From G963668345 sp965206025 (GTDB lineage Bacteria > Acidobacteriota > Terriglobia > Bryobacterales > UBA6623): a DNA stretch of 64,000 bases. The stretch is taken from assembly GCA_965206025.1 (NCBI GenBank), contig CBDBIU010000005.1:930001-994000 (forward strand), read 5' to 3'. Shown one piece after another: positions 18,467 to 26,961 of the stretch (position 1 is its first letter; every line of letters begins with the position of its first letter). The notes beneath the pieces were generated by a model. It saw nothing but the letters and a program-made list of their open reading frames with translations. It was not told the origin of the DNA and searched no databases. Made by a program: the position numbers and the translations under genes.

Positions 18467-18790
18467 TCCGAGGGGTTGAAGCTTCTAACCTCAAGCCGAC
18501 AAGCCTTAGGGAAAAGGGTCCCTTACGAGAAGCGTGGGTTGATTCAGCACCCGACCGTTTTTCCCTGCGGGACTCGGCTTTTGCCAAGGCTGCTCTTTGT
18601 CGCTCGGATACGGCCGGGATGGGGTAAGATAACCGGGGGGCGCCGCGACGCTACTGAAAACAGGCCTCGGGGCGGCCAACGGAAAACGATCTTCCGAGAA
18701 CCGGCTCTCGGCGTGGCTCGTCCAGCCGCGGACCAGTGAGATCGTAATGGGCGTACGGTTTCCAAGTATCGCCTCGCGCTGAGACCGGCC
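18467..18790. other. intergenic, nothing recognised
   Basis: This 324-bp gap precedes the cytochrome-dehydrogenase pair and should hold its promoter. I see no clear -35/-10 pair, repeat copy or gene. Confidence 0.3.
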
Positions 18791-19597
18791 ATGACTCTTA
18801 CAATGGCTTTCACAGTTCGTACGGGCTTCGGATGGTGTGCTTCTTTACTGATTTTTGCCTGCGCCTCGTCGCTGAGCGCCCAACAGCCCAGCATTCAGAA
18901 CCGCCATACCTCGCCCGCTGATCTACGAGTTGGAGAACACTTCTACCGCGCTTCTTGCGCCATTTGCCACGACTTCGATGGTCGCGGACAGCCCGGACTC
19001 GGTCCTGAGATCAGGACCGCATCGCCCGGCCGCTCTACGGACACGCAGTTGTACGGAATCATCAAGAACGGATTCCCGCCCCAAATGCCACAGATCTCCT
19101 TCAGCGAGAAAGAGCGCTGGCAGGTCGTAGCCTTTGTCCAATCACTCCGGCAGGCTTCCGAAACCTCGGGCAACCCAGCTGCGGGCGCCGTGTTCTTTCG
19201 AGGCAAGGGCGAGTGCCTCGGGTGTCACAAGGTTCAGGGCAAAGGTGGTCCATTCGGTCCTGATCTCAGCGAGATCGGAGCCCTGCGATCCGTTGAAGAA
19301 CTTAGGACCTCCATCCTCGCTCCGAACGAGGACGTCTCCTCCGGCTATTGGAGGGTCCGCGCCATAACCAGCGACGGAGAGAAAGTCACCGGCAGACGCT
19401 TGAACGAGGACACGTATTCGGTCCAGTTGCTCGATGGCAATGAGCGACTGCGCTCGCTGATGAAAGAGGATTTGCAGAACTTCAAGATCGACAGCAACTC
19501 GATGATGCCTTCCTACGAAGGTAAGCTCAACGACCGCGAGATCGATGACCTTGTGGCTTACCTTGCCTCGTTGAGGTCAGAGAGAACGGAACGATGA
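18791..19597 (+). CDS. secreted di-haem c-type cytochrome, partner of the PQQ dehydrogenase
   Basis: A 268-residue exported cytochrome with signal peptide FGWCASLLIFACASSLSAQQ. Haem sites are CAICH (Cys56) and CLGCH (Cys142), each followed by a helix and candidate Met ligands (FPPQMPQIS and NSMMPSYEG). The second half (GKGECLGCHKVQGKGGPFGP, then DEVTGRRLNE-like and SMMPSYEGKLNDREIDDLVA) resembles the haem-binding domain common in Planctomycetes and Acidobacteria. Its stop overlaps the start of the PQQ dehydrogenase (ATGA), so it is very likely the direct electron acceptor of that enzyme in the periplasm. Confidence 0.88.
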   Translation: MTLTMAFTVRTGFGWCASLLIFACASSLSAQQPSIQNRHTSPADLRVGEHFYRASCAICHDFDGRGQPGLGPEIRTASPGRSTDTQLYGIIKNGFPPQMPQISFSEKERWQVVAFVQSLRQASETSGNPAAGAVFFRGKGECLGCHKVQGKGGPFGPDLSEIGALRSVEELRTSILAPNEDVSSGYWRVRAITSDGEKVTGRRLNEDTYSVQLLDGNERLRSLMKEDLQNFKIDSNSMMPSYEGKLNDREIDDLVAYLASLRSERTER

Positions 19598-21204
19598 GAA
19601 ACTTCGGGTGCTTAATTCCGTTGCTGCTCTGCGTTGTGACGCTGCCTGCCCAAGTCAGCTACGAACGTCTGCTCAACGCGGAAACGGAACCCGGAAACTG
19701 GCTCACCTATTCGGGTACCTACCAAAGCAACCACTACAGCAAACTGGACGAGATCAGTCGAGAGAACGTTGGCGACCTCGAACTGAAATGGGTTTTCCAG
19801 GCCGGCACAACCGACAAGTTCCAGTCCACGCCGCTGGTCGTCGACGGCGTCATGTACTTGACCGAGGGGAGCAACGATGTTGTCGCGCTCGACGCCCGGA
19901 CGGGCCGCGCGTTCTGGAGGTATGAGCACAGCCTGCCGGAGCGAATCAACCTCTGCTGCGGACACGTGAATCGCGGGCTGGCCATGTCGGGTGATCGCCT
20001 CTACCAAGGAACGCTCGACGGACGCTTCCTGGCTCTGGACAGCAAGACCGGAGCCGTGTTGTTTGATCGCCAGCTGGTGGATAACACCAAAGGGTACTCG
20101 TTGACCGTGGCTCCGCTGGCGGTCAAGAACAAGATCATCATCGGTACGGCGGGCGGCGAATACGGCATCCGCGGATTTATCGACGCCTATGACCCCGAAA
20201 CCGGGGAACGAGTTTGGCGATTCCACACCATCCCCGGGCCGGGCGAGGCGGGCCATGAAACCTGGGAGAACGATGCCTGGAAGACGGGCGGCGGCTCCGC
20301 TTGGATAACAGGTTCGTTCGATCCCGAGCTCAACCTTCTCTATTGGGGGATCGGCAACCCCGCCCCGGACTGGAACCCGGAAGTTCGGCCGGGCGACAAC
20401 CTTTACACCGGCTCGGTCGTGGCCCTTGACGTCGACACGGGCGAACTGAAGTGGCACTTCCAGTTTACTCCGCATGACGAGTGGGACTACGACGCCGTGC
20501 AGATACCGGTCCTGGTCGACATGGAGTTCCGCGGCCGCCCGCGCAAACTCATGCTGTGGGGCAATCGTAATGCTTTCTACTACGTTCTCGACCGGGAAAC
20601 GGGAGAGTTCCTGCTGGGCAAGGCCTTCGCGCGGCAGACCTGGGCTAAGGGTCTCGACGAAAACGGCCGGCCGATCAAGATACCCGGCATGGGTCCCTCG
20701 AAAGAGGGCAAGGCCGTCTACCCGGCCGTGCAGGGAGCAACGAATTGGTATGCCCCCTCCTACAGCCCAATGACGGATTTGTTTTACTTGGCGGTGTGGG
20801 ACGACTACTGGGGTCTGTATTACGCCGACGAACCGGTCTACACTCCCGGCAACTTCTTCGGCGGCGGCCTGGTGCAGAGAGTCTATCCCAACAGGATGTC
20901 CCAGGGGGACGTGGGCTACGGCGCCGTCCGCGCCCTGGACCCGCGCACGGGTGAGTTGAAGTGGGAGTTCAAGACGACGGAGATCTCCGAAAGCGGTCTG
21001 CTGTCGACGGCGGGAGATGTCCTTTTCTCGGGAAGTTTTGAAGGTAACTTTGTGGCGCTTGACGCTCATACCGGCAAACAGTTGTGGCGAACAAGTCTCG
21101 GCGGCCGGATGACCAACTCGACCATCACTTATCTGGCCGACGGCAAGCAGTATGTCTCGGTCGCGGCGGGACATTCGCTGTTCACCTTCGGCCTGAGAGA
21201 ATAA
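19594..21204 (+). CDS. PQQ-dependent alcohol dehydrogenase with lanthanide-type DYD motif
   Basis: A 536-residue secreted eight-bladed quinoprotein (signal CLIPLLLCVVTLPAQ). Adjacent cysteines Cys121-Cys122 (INLCCGHVNRG) match the unusual disulfide over PQQ. NPAPDWNPEVRPGDNLYTGS and TPHDEWDYDAVQIPVLVD are the methanol/ethanol dehydrogenase signatures. In the latter, Asp298 is the expected catalytic base and Asp300, two residues on, is the extra acidic ligand that marks lanthanide-dependent XoxF/ExaF/PedH enzymes; calcium enzymes have a small residue there. It would oxidise primary alcohols and feed electrons to the coupled cytochrome. Substrate and metal are inferred. Confidence 0.88.
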   Translation: MRNFGCLIPLLLCVVTLPAQVSYERLLNAETEPGNWLTYSGTYQSNHYSKLDEISRENVGDLELKWVFQAGTTDKFQSTPLVVDGVMYLTEGSNDVVALDARTGRAFWRYEHSLPERINLCCGHVNRGLAMSGDRLYQGTLDGRFLALDSKTGAVLFDRQLVDNTKGYSLTVAPLAVKNKIIIGTAGGEYGIRGFIDAYDPETGERVWRFHTIPGPGEAGHETWENDAWKTGGGSAWITGSFDPELNLLYWGIGNPAPDWNPEVRPGDNLYTGSVVALDVDTGELKWHFQFTPHDEWDYDAVQIPVLVDMEFRGRPRKLMLWGNRNAFYYVLDRETGEFLLGKAFARQTWAKGLDENGRPIKIPGMGPSKEGKAVYPAVQGATNWYAPSYSPMTDLFYLAVWDDYWGLYYADEPVYTPGNFFGGGLVQRVYPNRMSQGDVGYGAVRALDPRTGELKWEFKTTEISESGLLSTAGDVLFSGSFEGNFVALDAHTGKQLWRTSLGGRMTNSTITYLADGKQYVSVAAGHSLFTFGLRE

Positions 21205-21500
21205 CCGTACAGGGGCGCGCGGGAACCCGGCCCGACTGACGCGGCGTGCTTGCGCGGGTATTTTCGTAATATAATGGTTGTTCACTTACTATGGGAAGTG
21301 TGTTGACTGCTAGGCAAGGGTTCCGCCGATGTTGCCTGATCGCCTGACTTTGGCGGGATCCGCTTTCCCGATCAACTGAAAACCTTAGCGAGGAAACCTG
21401 AAGTTGCACCCGGGTCAGTGATCTTTCCCCGCTTTTTACCATCGTCGCACTACGCGCTTTCTTGTCAGCGTCGGTAGGATGGGAGTACGCAGAGGTCCAC

Positions 21501-22286
21501 ATGGATTTTTATCCGGTTCTTTGGTCGATTTTGATTGCATTCATTCTCGCTGAGCTTTCTACATTTTCTACGACGATCTACTTGCACCGAAGCCTCACGC
21601 ACCAGGCGCTGAAGCTTCACCCGGCGCTGGCGTTTGTGGTACACCTGCAGTTATGTCTAGGGACCGGCATCGTTCCCCGCGAGTGGGCCGCGGTTCACCG
21701 AAAGCATCATCGCTTTTCGGATCAGGAAGGCGACCCGCATAGCCCGTATATCGAGGGCCTGTGGAAGGTTCTGTTCTTGAACGTGCTCATGTACAAGAGA
21801 GAGGTCAAGAACCCCGAGACGATTGAGACCTTCACTCCCAACTGGGAAAACGACTTCATCGATCGCATTCCCCGCGTCGGCACGCTGGGTCCCTATGTAG
21901 GGATGGCGATATTGGCGGCCTCGTTTCCAGCGCTTCTGGGCATCAACGTTTGGCTCGGCGCCGTCCTCGGAGTTGCCACTTGGTGGCTTAACGCCGGCAT
22001 GTACGTCTTCTTGAACGCGATGATCAACAGCGTTTGCCACAAAGTCGGTTATCGCAACTTCAAGAATCATCTCGCCACCAACCTACAGTGGGTCGCTCTA
22101 CTCACCGGCGGCGAGGGTCTGCACAACAATCACCATCAGTTCCCCATGTCCGCTCGCATGAAGGCCAAAAGGACCGAGATTGACCCGGCGTGGCCGATCA
22201 TCTGGGTACTGAGGAAGCTGCGCCTGGCCGAGTACAGCGATTCCGCGCTGGCAACGACCGAACCGCCCCTCAAGAAAGCGGCCTAA
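21501..22286 (+). CDS. membrane fatty acid (acyl-CoA) desaturase
   Basis: About 261 residues from the ATG at 21501, which has GCAGAGG just upstream. Three His boxes are in order: HRSLTH, HRKHHRFSD and HNNHH, the di-iron ligands of Delta-9-type desaturases. Hydrophobic stretches (VLWSILIAFILAELS and others) give about four membrane spans. The family inserts a double bond into membrane acyl chains. GDPHSPYIEGLW after the second box is typical of bacterial stearoyl-CoA-type enzymes. A CDGSH protein gene follows after 11 bp, probably on the same transcript. Confidence 0.92.
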   Translation: MDFYPVLWSILIAFILAELSTFSTTIYLHRSLTHQALKLHPALAFVVHLQLCLGTGIVPREWAAVHRKHHRFSDQEGDPHSPYIEGLWKVLFLNVLMYKREVKNPETIETFTPNWENDFIDRIPRVGTLGPYVGMAILAASFPALLGINVWLGAVLGVATWWLNAGMYVFLNAMINSVCHKVGYRNFKNHLATNLQWVALLTGGEGLHNNHHQFPMSARMKAKRTEIDPAWPIIWVLRKLRLAEYSDSALATTEPPLKKAA

Positions 22287-22297
22287 ACCTCGTTCAA

Positions 22298-22531
22298 GTG
22301 GCTGACACGAAGATTACGGTACGCAACAACGGACCCTTCCGGGTCGAAGGCGAGTTCACCGTCGTCGACGCCGACGGCAAGCCCTTTGATTTGGCCGGAC
22401 GGACGGTGATCAGTCTCTGCCGTTGCGGCGAGTCGGAAAACAAACCCTTCTGCGACGGCAGCCACGGCCGGTGCGGCTTCGAGTCGGTTACGCCGGCTCG
22501 CCCTCTGCCTCCTCCTAAACCCAAGCCGTAA
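22298..22531 (+). CDS. CDGSH-type [2Fe-2S] protein
   Basis: A 77-residue protein starting at GTG (ADTKITVRNNGPFRVEGEFT). The cluster motif CRCGESENKPFCDGSH (residues 41-56) matches C-x-C-x2-S-x3-P-x-C-D-G-S-H, giving three Cys and one His ligand to a [2Fe-2S] cluster. The N-terminal half (ITVRNNGPFRVEG) is the usual partner segment in bacterial CDGSH proteins. It ends in a Pro/Lys tail. It may pass electrons to the desaturase encoded just upstream, but that is inference from position only. Confidence 0.9.
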   Translation: MADTKITVRNNGPFRVEGEFTVVDADGKPFDLAGRTVISLCRCGESENKPFCDGSHGRCGFESVTPARPLPPPKPKP

Positions 22532-22654
22532 CCCACCCGGCGTGGTTGATCTGAGCCGCGGCCGCCGCGGTCGTTACGAATACATGGCCTAGGTTTCCTG
22601 CCCTCGAACAAGCTCGACACGAGCGAATCCGAGCCGTGCCCGTCTAAGGGACTT

Positions 22655-22721
22655 GCCCGCTTTCTCACCACGTGGCGAGGCGACACGTGTGAGAGGCCGT
22701 CGGCTGGTGAGAAATGCGCGC
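22655..22721. repeat. short copy of the TA-flanked repeat family
   Basis: GCCCGCTTTCTCACCACGTGG on the left and GGTGAGAAATGCGCGC on the right form imperfect inverted ends around a shortened core (67 bp). The element ends at the final base pair of the CPBP gene's TAG stop codon, read on the minus strand (22721-22723). Confidence 0.7.
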
Positions 22722-23548
22722 TAGGCAGCCGCCCCAAACCTCAACAAGATCATCGTTGCGTTGTACCCGGCGTGCATGAAGACTGAGGGCACGACCGACC
22801 GCGTACTGGCCCTGACCGCGCCGAAGGCCGCGCCCACCACGAAAAGCCCCAGCAGGACCTGCCACTGCCAAGCATTTTGGCGCCCATGAAGGGCCGTGAA
22901 CATGGCGCTCGTCAGCAGGATGGCCACGAACGCGCCGTGAGATCTTTCAAAGACAGGGAACAAGAAGCCGCGAAACAGTAACTCCTCGACGACGGGGGCA
23001 ATGAAGACGGCGAACAGAGCCACGAGCGCAAACGAGAATTGGTCCTGCGACATGAGGGCGTCAATGGGCAGACGCTTCGCCGGTTCGGGGAGGAGCGTAG
23101 CGCCCAGCGACACGACGAGACTAAGGAGCAGCCCCAAGAAAAGATACTGGAAACGGGAATGGCCCCGTGCTCTCCAGCCGATGGCCCGACCGAAAGATAG
23201 CCTGTAGCGTGCTGTGATGCGCCAGTGGATGAACCCTAGCAGCGTGAGAGACCAGAAAAACTGCACGGCCAACGCCAGTGGAGCCGATGTGAGAGAGTCT
23301 AAAACCGAGGGTGGGCTGCCTCTCAAATGACCTTGTCCAAAGTAGATGGCGAAGCCAACTACATTGACGATGACCAACGCCGCCGCCGCGAATACGATCA
23401 AGTAGGCGACATCGCGGTACCCCCACCCGCCCGGCATCGGAGGTTCCGCCGCCGGGGTGCCCGGTTCGGGCGCACCCGAACGCGTCGGCACCTGTGCCCA
23501 ACGACCGGTGGTGCGTGACGCGTGTTCTCCTGCGGGATCGCGATCCAT
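22721..23548 (-). CDS. CPBP family intramembrane metalloprotease
   Basis: About 275 residues from the ATG at 23548, which has GGAGG 8-12 bases upstream. After a Pro-rich cytoplasmic N-terminus there are about eight hydrophobic segments. EELLFRGFLFP carries the conserved Glu-Glu and Arg, and FTALHGRQNAWQW plus FMHAGYNATMILL carry the later conserved residues of the CPBP (CAAX protease/bacteriocin-processing) family. Members process prenylated or secreted peptides or act as immunity proteins; the substrate is unknown here. The stop codon adjoins a short repeat element that could act as a transcript end. Confidence 0.88.
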   Translation of the reverse strand: MDRDPAGEHASRTTGRWAQVPTRSGAPEPGTPAAEPPMPGGWGYRDVAYLIVFAAAALVIVNVVGFAIYFGQGHLRGSPPSVLDSLTSAPLALAVQFFWSLTLLGFIHWRITARYRLSFGRAIGWRARGHSRFQYLFLGLLLSLVVSLGATLLPEPAKRLPIDALMSQDQFSFALVALFAVFIAPVVEELLFRGFLFPVFERSHGAFVAILLTSAMFTALHGRQNAWQWQVLLGLFVVGAAFGAVRASTRSVVPSVFMHAGYNATMILLRFGAAA

Positions 23549-23765
23549 CGAACGATTTCCTCCATCGTACCAGCCTGGCGCGGTTTCTCCGGCACGGAGA
23601 GTTGTCCCATGCACAACAACTCTCTGTTTGCCTTTTCTTCGCTGTAGATGGCATAATAGCGGAAACAATTGTGTTCGGATTTGTTTCAGCTCTCGGAGGA
23701 CGTCTCTAAGTCGTTAACCCTATGGGGTTTATTTTCCATGCTCAGACCCCAAGGTTACTCACAGT

Positions 23766-23774
23766 TTATCCACA
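23766..23774 (+). promoter_or_regulatory. single DnaA-box match upstream of dnaB
   Basis: TTATCCACA, identical to the strongest E. coli DnaA box, lies 124 bp before the dnaB start. The surrounding 350-bp gap is AT-richer than its neighbours (CTATGGGGTTTATTTTCCATG just to the left). One box does not make an origin; control of dnaB is possible. Confidence 0.4.
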
Positions 23775-23897
23775 TGCACGAAAGTACTATCTGGAGCGGT
23801 CCAGAGTAGACCAAAGGTTGCAAATCCGTTGCAGAAAGGAAATTCACAAGACAACCGCTTGTAAACACGGGCCGGAAAATTTCCTATTTCGCTACCG

Positions 23898-25343
23898 GTG
23901 AACATGGCGTACTCTCGGAACATCTCGCATCTCGCAATGGCGACCAACGGTTCAGCTCTAGCTCTTGAGAGGGGTCTCCCGACCAACGTCGAAGCCGAGC
24001 AGTTCGTGCTGGGGTCGATCCTGCTCGATGATTCGCTGTTTCCGCTGGTCGCCGGGGCTCTCGACGCCGCCGATTTCAGTATCGAAAAGCATCGCCGCAT
24101 CTTCCTGCGCATGCGGGAACTGCAAGAGCGCGGCGAAAACATCGAGTACCTCACCCTAGTCGAAGAGATTGACAAGCACAACCAGCTGGAAGCCTGCGAC
24201 GGCATCGCTTACATCTCTTCGCTGACCGACGGCCTGCCGCGGCTGAGCAGCATCGACAGCTATCTGAAGATCGTCAAGGACAAATCGCTGCTGAGGAATC
24301 TGATCTTCACGGCCCAGAACATCGTTACGCAGTGCATCGAAGGAGGCCAGGAAGCCGCCGACCTGGTCGCCGAGGCGGAATCGGCGGTGATGAAGATCGG
24401 CGACGCCAACCTGCGCTCGGGCTTGGCCGACCCGGCCCAGATCATCGATGATTTCGCCGGCGGACGCGAAGCCTTTCTCGATCCCGCCCAGCGGCTGCGG
24501 GGGCTTTCGACGCCTTTTTTGAAATTCGACGAGTTGACGACGGGCCTGCATCCCTCCGAGCTGATCATCATAGCGGCGCGCCCGTCGATGGGCAAGACCG
24601 CCATGGCGTTGAATATCGCCCAACACGTAGCCACCGACTCCCCGGAAAAAGCGGCACAACCGGTGGCGGTCTTTTCTCTTGAAATGTCCAAAGAGGCTCT
24701 GCTGACCAGGATGTTATGCGCCACCGCTCGCGTCGACAGCCATCGATTCCGCGGCGGCTACTTGAACGGCGAGGAAAAGGAACGGCTCCGAGCGGCGTTG
24801 AGCCGGCTGGTCACCAGCAAACTGTTCATCGACGACTCGGGCGATACGACGGTCATGGACGTCAGCGCGAAGTGCCGGCGGCTGAAAGCCGAACACGGTC
24901 TGGGACTCGTCGTCGTCGACTACCTGCAATTGATGGCGTCGAAGGGCCGCCAGGAAAACCGCGTTCAGGAGATTTCGGCCATGTCTCGCGGCCTCAAGCT
25001 GCTGGCAAAGGATTTGGGCGTGCCGGTGATCGCGCTTTCCCAGTTAAGCCGCGCGCCCGAGACCCGCCCGGGAGACCACCGTCCTCAGTTGAGCGACCTG
25101 CGGGAGAGCGGGTCCATCGAGCAGGACGCCGACGTGGTGGCGTTTATTTTCCGCGAAGAGGTCTATAAGCATGATCGGGCGGATCTGCACGGTCTAGCGG
25201 AGCTGATCGTATCCAAGCAGCGAAACGGCCCCACGGGCAAGATCAAGCTTGCTTTCCTTCATAAATATGTGCAGTTTGACAACCTCGCCGAACACGTCGG
25301 CGCCGAGGAAACCGAACAAGACACAGAAGAAGCGCCCTTCTGA
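23898..25343 (+). CDS. dnaB: replicative DNA helicase DnaB
   Basis: A 481-residue hexameric helicase. The N-terminal helical domain (PTNVEAEQFVLGSILLDDSL) is followed by the RecA-like core with Walker A ARPSMGKTAMALN, then PVAVFSLEMSKEALLTRMLC, Walker B LVVVDYLQLM, SQLSRAPETRPGDHRPQLSD and LRESGSIEQDADVV. It unwinds DNA at the replication fork. Translation may begin at the GTG at 23898 or the ATG at 23904. It is monocistronic as far as I can see, with a DnaA-box match upstream. Confidence 0.97.
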   Translation: MNMAYSRNISHLAMATNGSALALERGLPTNVEAEQFVLGSILLDDSLFPLVAGALDAADFSIEKHRRIFLRMRELQERGENIEYLTLVEEIDKHNQLEACDGIAYISSLTDGLPRLSSIDSYLKIVKDKSLLRNLIFTAQNIVTQCIEGGQEAADLVAEAESAVMKIGDANLRSGLADPAQIIDDFAGGREAFLDPAQRLRGLSTPFLKFDELTTGLHPSELIIIAARPSMGKTAMALNIAQHVATDSPEKAAQPVAVFSLEMSKEALLTRMLCATARVDSHRFRGGYLNGEEKERLRAALSRLVTSKLFIDDSGDTTVMDVSAKCRRLKAEHGLGLVVVDYLQLMASKGRQENRVQEISAMSRGLKLLAKDLGVPVIALSQLSRAPETRPGDHRPQLSDLRESGSIEQDADVVAFIFREEVYKHDRADLHGLAELIVSKQRNGPTGKIKLAFLHKYVQFDNLAEHVGAEETEQDTEEAPF

Positions 25344-25784
25344 GGGGGAACGGTGCCGGCATCTTAGCCAGGCCGAGCGGCCCGTTGGGCGGCTCCCTGT
25401 CTCCACTTCCGAAAAGCCGTCGTTTGTTTCCATCCTCCAACTCGTCTTCCCCTACAGCCCTGCCGGGACTCAGGTTCGGTCAAAAATCGGAGTCCCCATC
25501 TCTTTCCGCATTTGCTGAGCGTATTCTTGAGGGAAAGTGGACCGGTCTTCGGGCGCGCCAACGGCCCTGACAAACACCCTGCTCTGCTTGCCCCTGACTG
25601 CTAGATCGCCATACCTTGCACAGTAGGGACCGCCGATCCCGCCGATCCTTCCCGGCCGGTCCGCCAAAGAACGCGACGCCATCCCAAGCAGAAAACCGCT
25701 GCCTGTCTACGACGGGCCCGCGGCGGCAGTCGGGCGGAGGACAGGTTGGATCCATCCCTTATTCCTACTCCAATGTCTTAATGA
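25344..25784. other. intergenic, nothing recognised
   Basis: I find no supported gene in this stretch after dnaB. Base composition drops in GC towards its right end, where a promoter-like sequence begins. Confidence 0.3.
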
Positions 25785-25814
25785 TTGCTTTAGTGCATCT
25801 TTTGGGTGTATACT
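25785..25814 (+). promoter_or_regulatory. sigma-70-like promoter for the unknown gene at 25877
   Basis: TTGCTT (25785-25790) and TATACT (25809-25814) are separated by 18 bases, near the consensus for a housekeeping promoter. Transcription would start near 25821, leaving a leader of about 55 bases with GAAAGGAGC before the ATG. Confidence 0.5.
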
Positions 25815-25876
25815 TGGTCCGCCTTCTTGTAAACGCATAGGATAAAGACGTATAGATCCACTGAAAGGAGCTTCAA

Positions 25877-26563
25877 ATGGCAAACGATGCAATGTCCATC
25901 TCGATTGATGAAATGCGTTTCACAACCATAAAGGGTTGGAAGAAACGTTTATACGCCGTGGCAATTGCGGCGGACAATCTGGGCAAGGTGGTTGTCACCG
26001 AGCCCCCGGCTTCCGTCGTGATCCGCCACCGGCCCAATAAGGGCAGGCCCGGCCTCTGGGATTTCGCGGGCGATGGATTTTCCATCTATCACAGGCTCGG
26101 AGGGCTGCCCGACATCATCTTCGCTCACTTGATGGTTGTCCGCGACAAGGGTGGCACGCGACGAGCGGGGGAAACGATCAAGGAGATCGCCGAAAGCGAT
26201 GCGGCAAAGAGCACGATCAGTACGGTCAGTAATAAACTGGCTTCCGCGGCGGCTGGCCTGGGTCTCATTTTGCCGGTTGTCAAACTGATCGGCGGGCTCC
26301 TCGCTAAGAAAAAGGACAAGATTCTTTGGGCGACTTCCGGGTCCCTCCTGATGACCGAAGAACGAAAAGAGCAAAGCGCTCTGGCCGAGACGGTACGCTT
26401 GCCGGGCGGAGACTTGGGGGATCTTGATGTTGACATGGACGTCTTCCTCTTTGACGCCGTCGCGGATGAAGACGACTTAATCGACACCTCGGAGGCCGAA
26501 TCGCGCCTCAAGGCGGACGGTCTGCTGTTTACGGACTCCGCTGCGCAGGGCGCTTCCTCTTAA
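25877..26563 (+). CDS. protein of unknown function, next to a muramidase
   Basis: A 228-residue protein I do not recognise. It has an excellent ribosome-binding site (GAAAGGAGCTTCAA before the ATG) and its own promoter-like sequence. Residues 1-110 look like a beta-rich domain (SISIDEMRFTTIKGWKKRLY, then AIAADNLGKVVVTEPPASVV and WDFAGDGFSIYHRLGG). Residues of about 135-165 are a hydrophobic/glycine helix (KLASAAAGLGLILPVVKLIG) followed by KKKDK. The C-terminus is very acidic (DLGDLDVDMDVFLFDAVADE). No signal peptide. A muramidase gene follows 400 bp downstream on the same strand, so a role with cell-wall lysis or an injection-type particle can be imagined but not shown. Confidence 0.7.
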   Translation: MANDAMSISIDEMRFTTIKGWKKRLYAVAIAADNLGKVVVTEPPASVVIRHRPNKGRPGLWDFAGDGFSIYHRLGGLPDIIFAHLMVVRDKGGTRRAGETIKEIAESDAAKSTISTVSNKLASAAAGLGLILPVVKLIGGLLAKKKDKILWATSGSLLMTEERKEQSALAETVRLPGGDLGDLDVDMDVFLFDAVADEDDLIDTSEAESRLKADGLLFTDSAAQGASS

Positions 26564-26961
26564 GCAGGAACCGCTGCCTCAGGCACCTCTTCCAGTTCCT
26601 GAGGCCAAGCGAATTTTCTGTTGCATGCGGTGTGGCGGCTGGGAGGCGTCTCACGTCCATTGCGGATGGTGGCCGTTATTCGCGTCGGCCCGCTTGGGTC
26701 GGCAGGCCGAGATGACAGACATTTTCATGCGCGCCCGCCATGTCAATGCGGGCTAGCCGCGATACTCGTCAGTTAAAGCCGGTCCAGCCTCGGAGGGGCC
26801 TAGGATAGTGGCCTGCGGTGGAGGAAAAATGGGGACTGCCACCAATTCGCCTCCACCATGGCCCGAAAAAATCACTTTGCCGGAAGCGAATTGGCGGGCT
26901 GTACCCGATTTTTCCAACTCACGAGTATTGGGGCCAGGCGGCGAATAGCCGAGAGGTAACT
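26564..26961. other. gap with hairpin and repeat
   Basis: Bases 26576-26605 form an 8-bp stem (GCCTCAGG / CCTGAGGC, 14-base loop) thirteen bases after the preceding stop, a possible terminator without a T-tract. Bases 26784-26823 (CAGCCTCGGAGGGGCCTAGG followed by ATAGTGGCCTGCGGTGGAGG) are a copy of the GGAGGGGC...GGATAGT repeat family. Confidence 0.45.

Noticed and set aside
19612..21285. A 557-codon open frame on the minus strand
   Set aside because: It lies opposite the PQQ dehydrogenase, which has clear family motifs; the antisense protein has none. GC-rich coding DNA often leaves such frames open.
23549..23897. Chromosomal replication origin
   Set aside because: Only one DnaA box is visible and none of the usual dnaA, dnaN or gidA neighbours occur.
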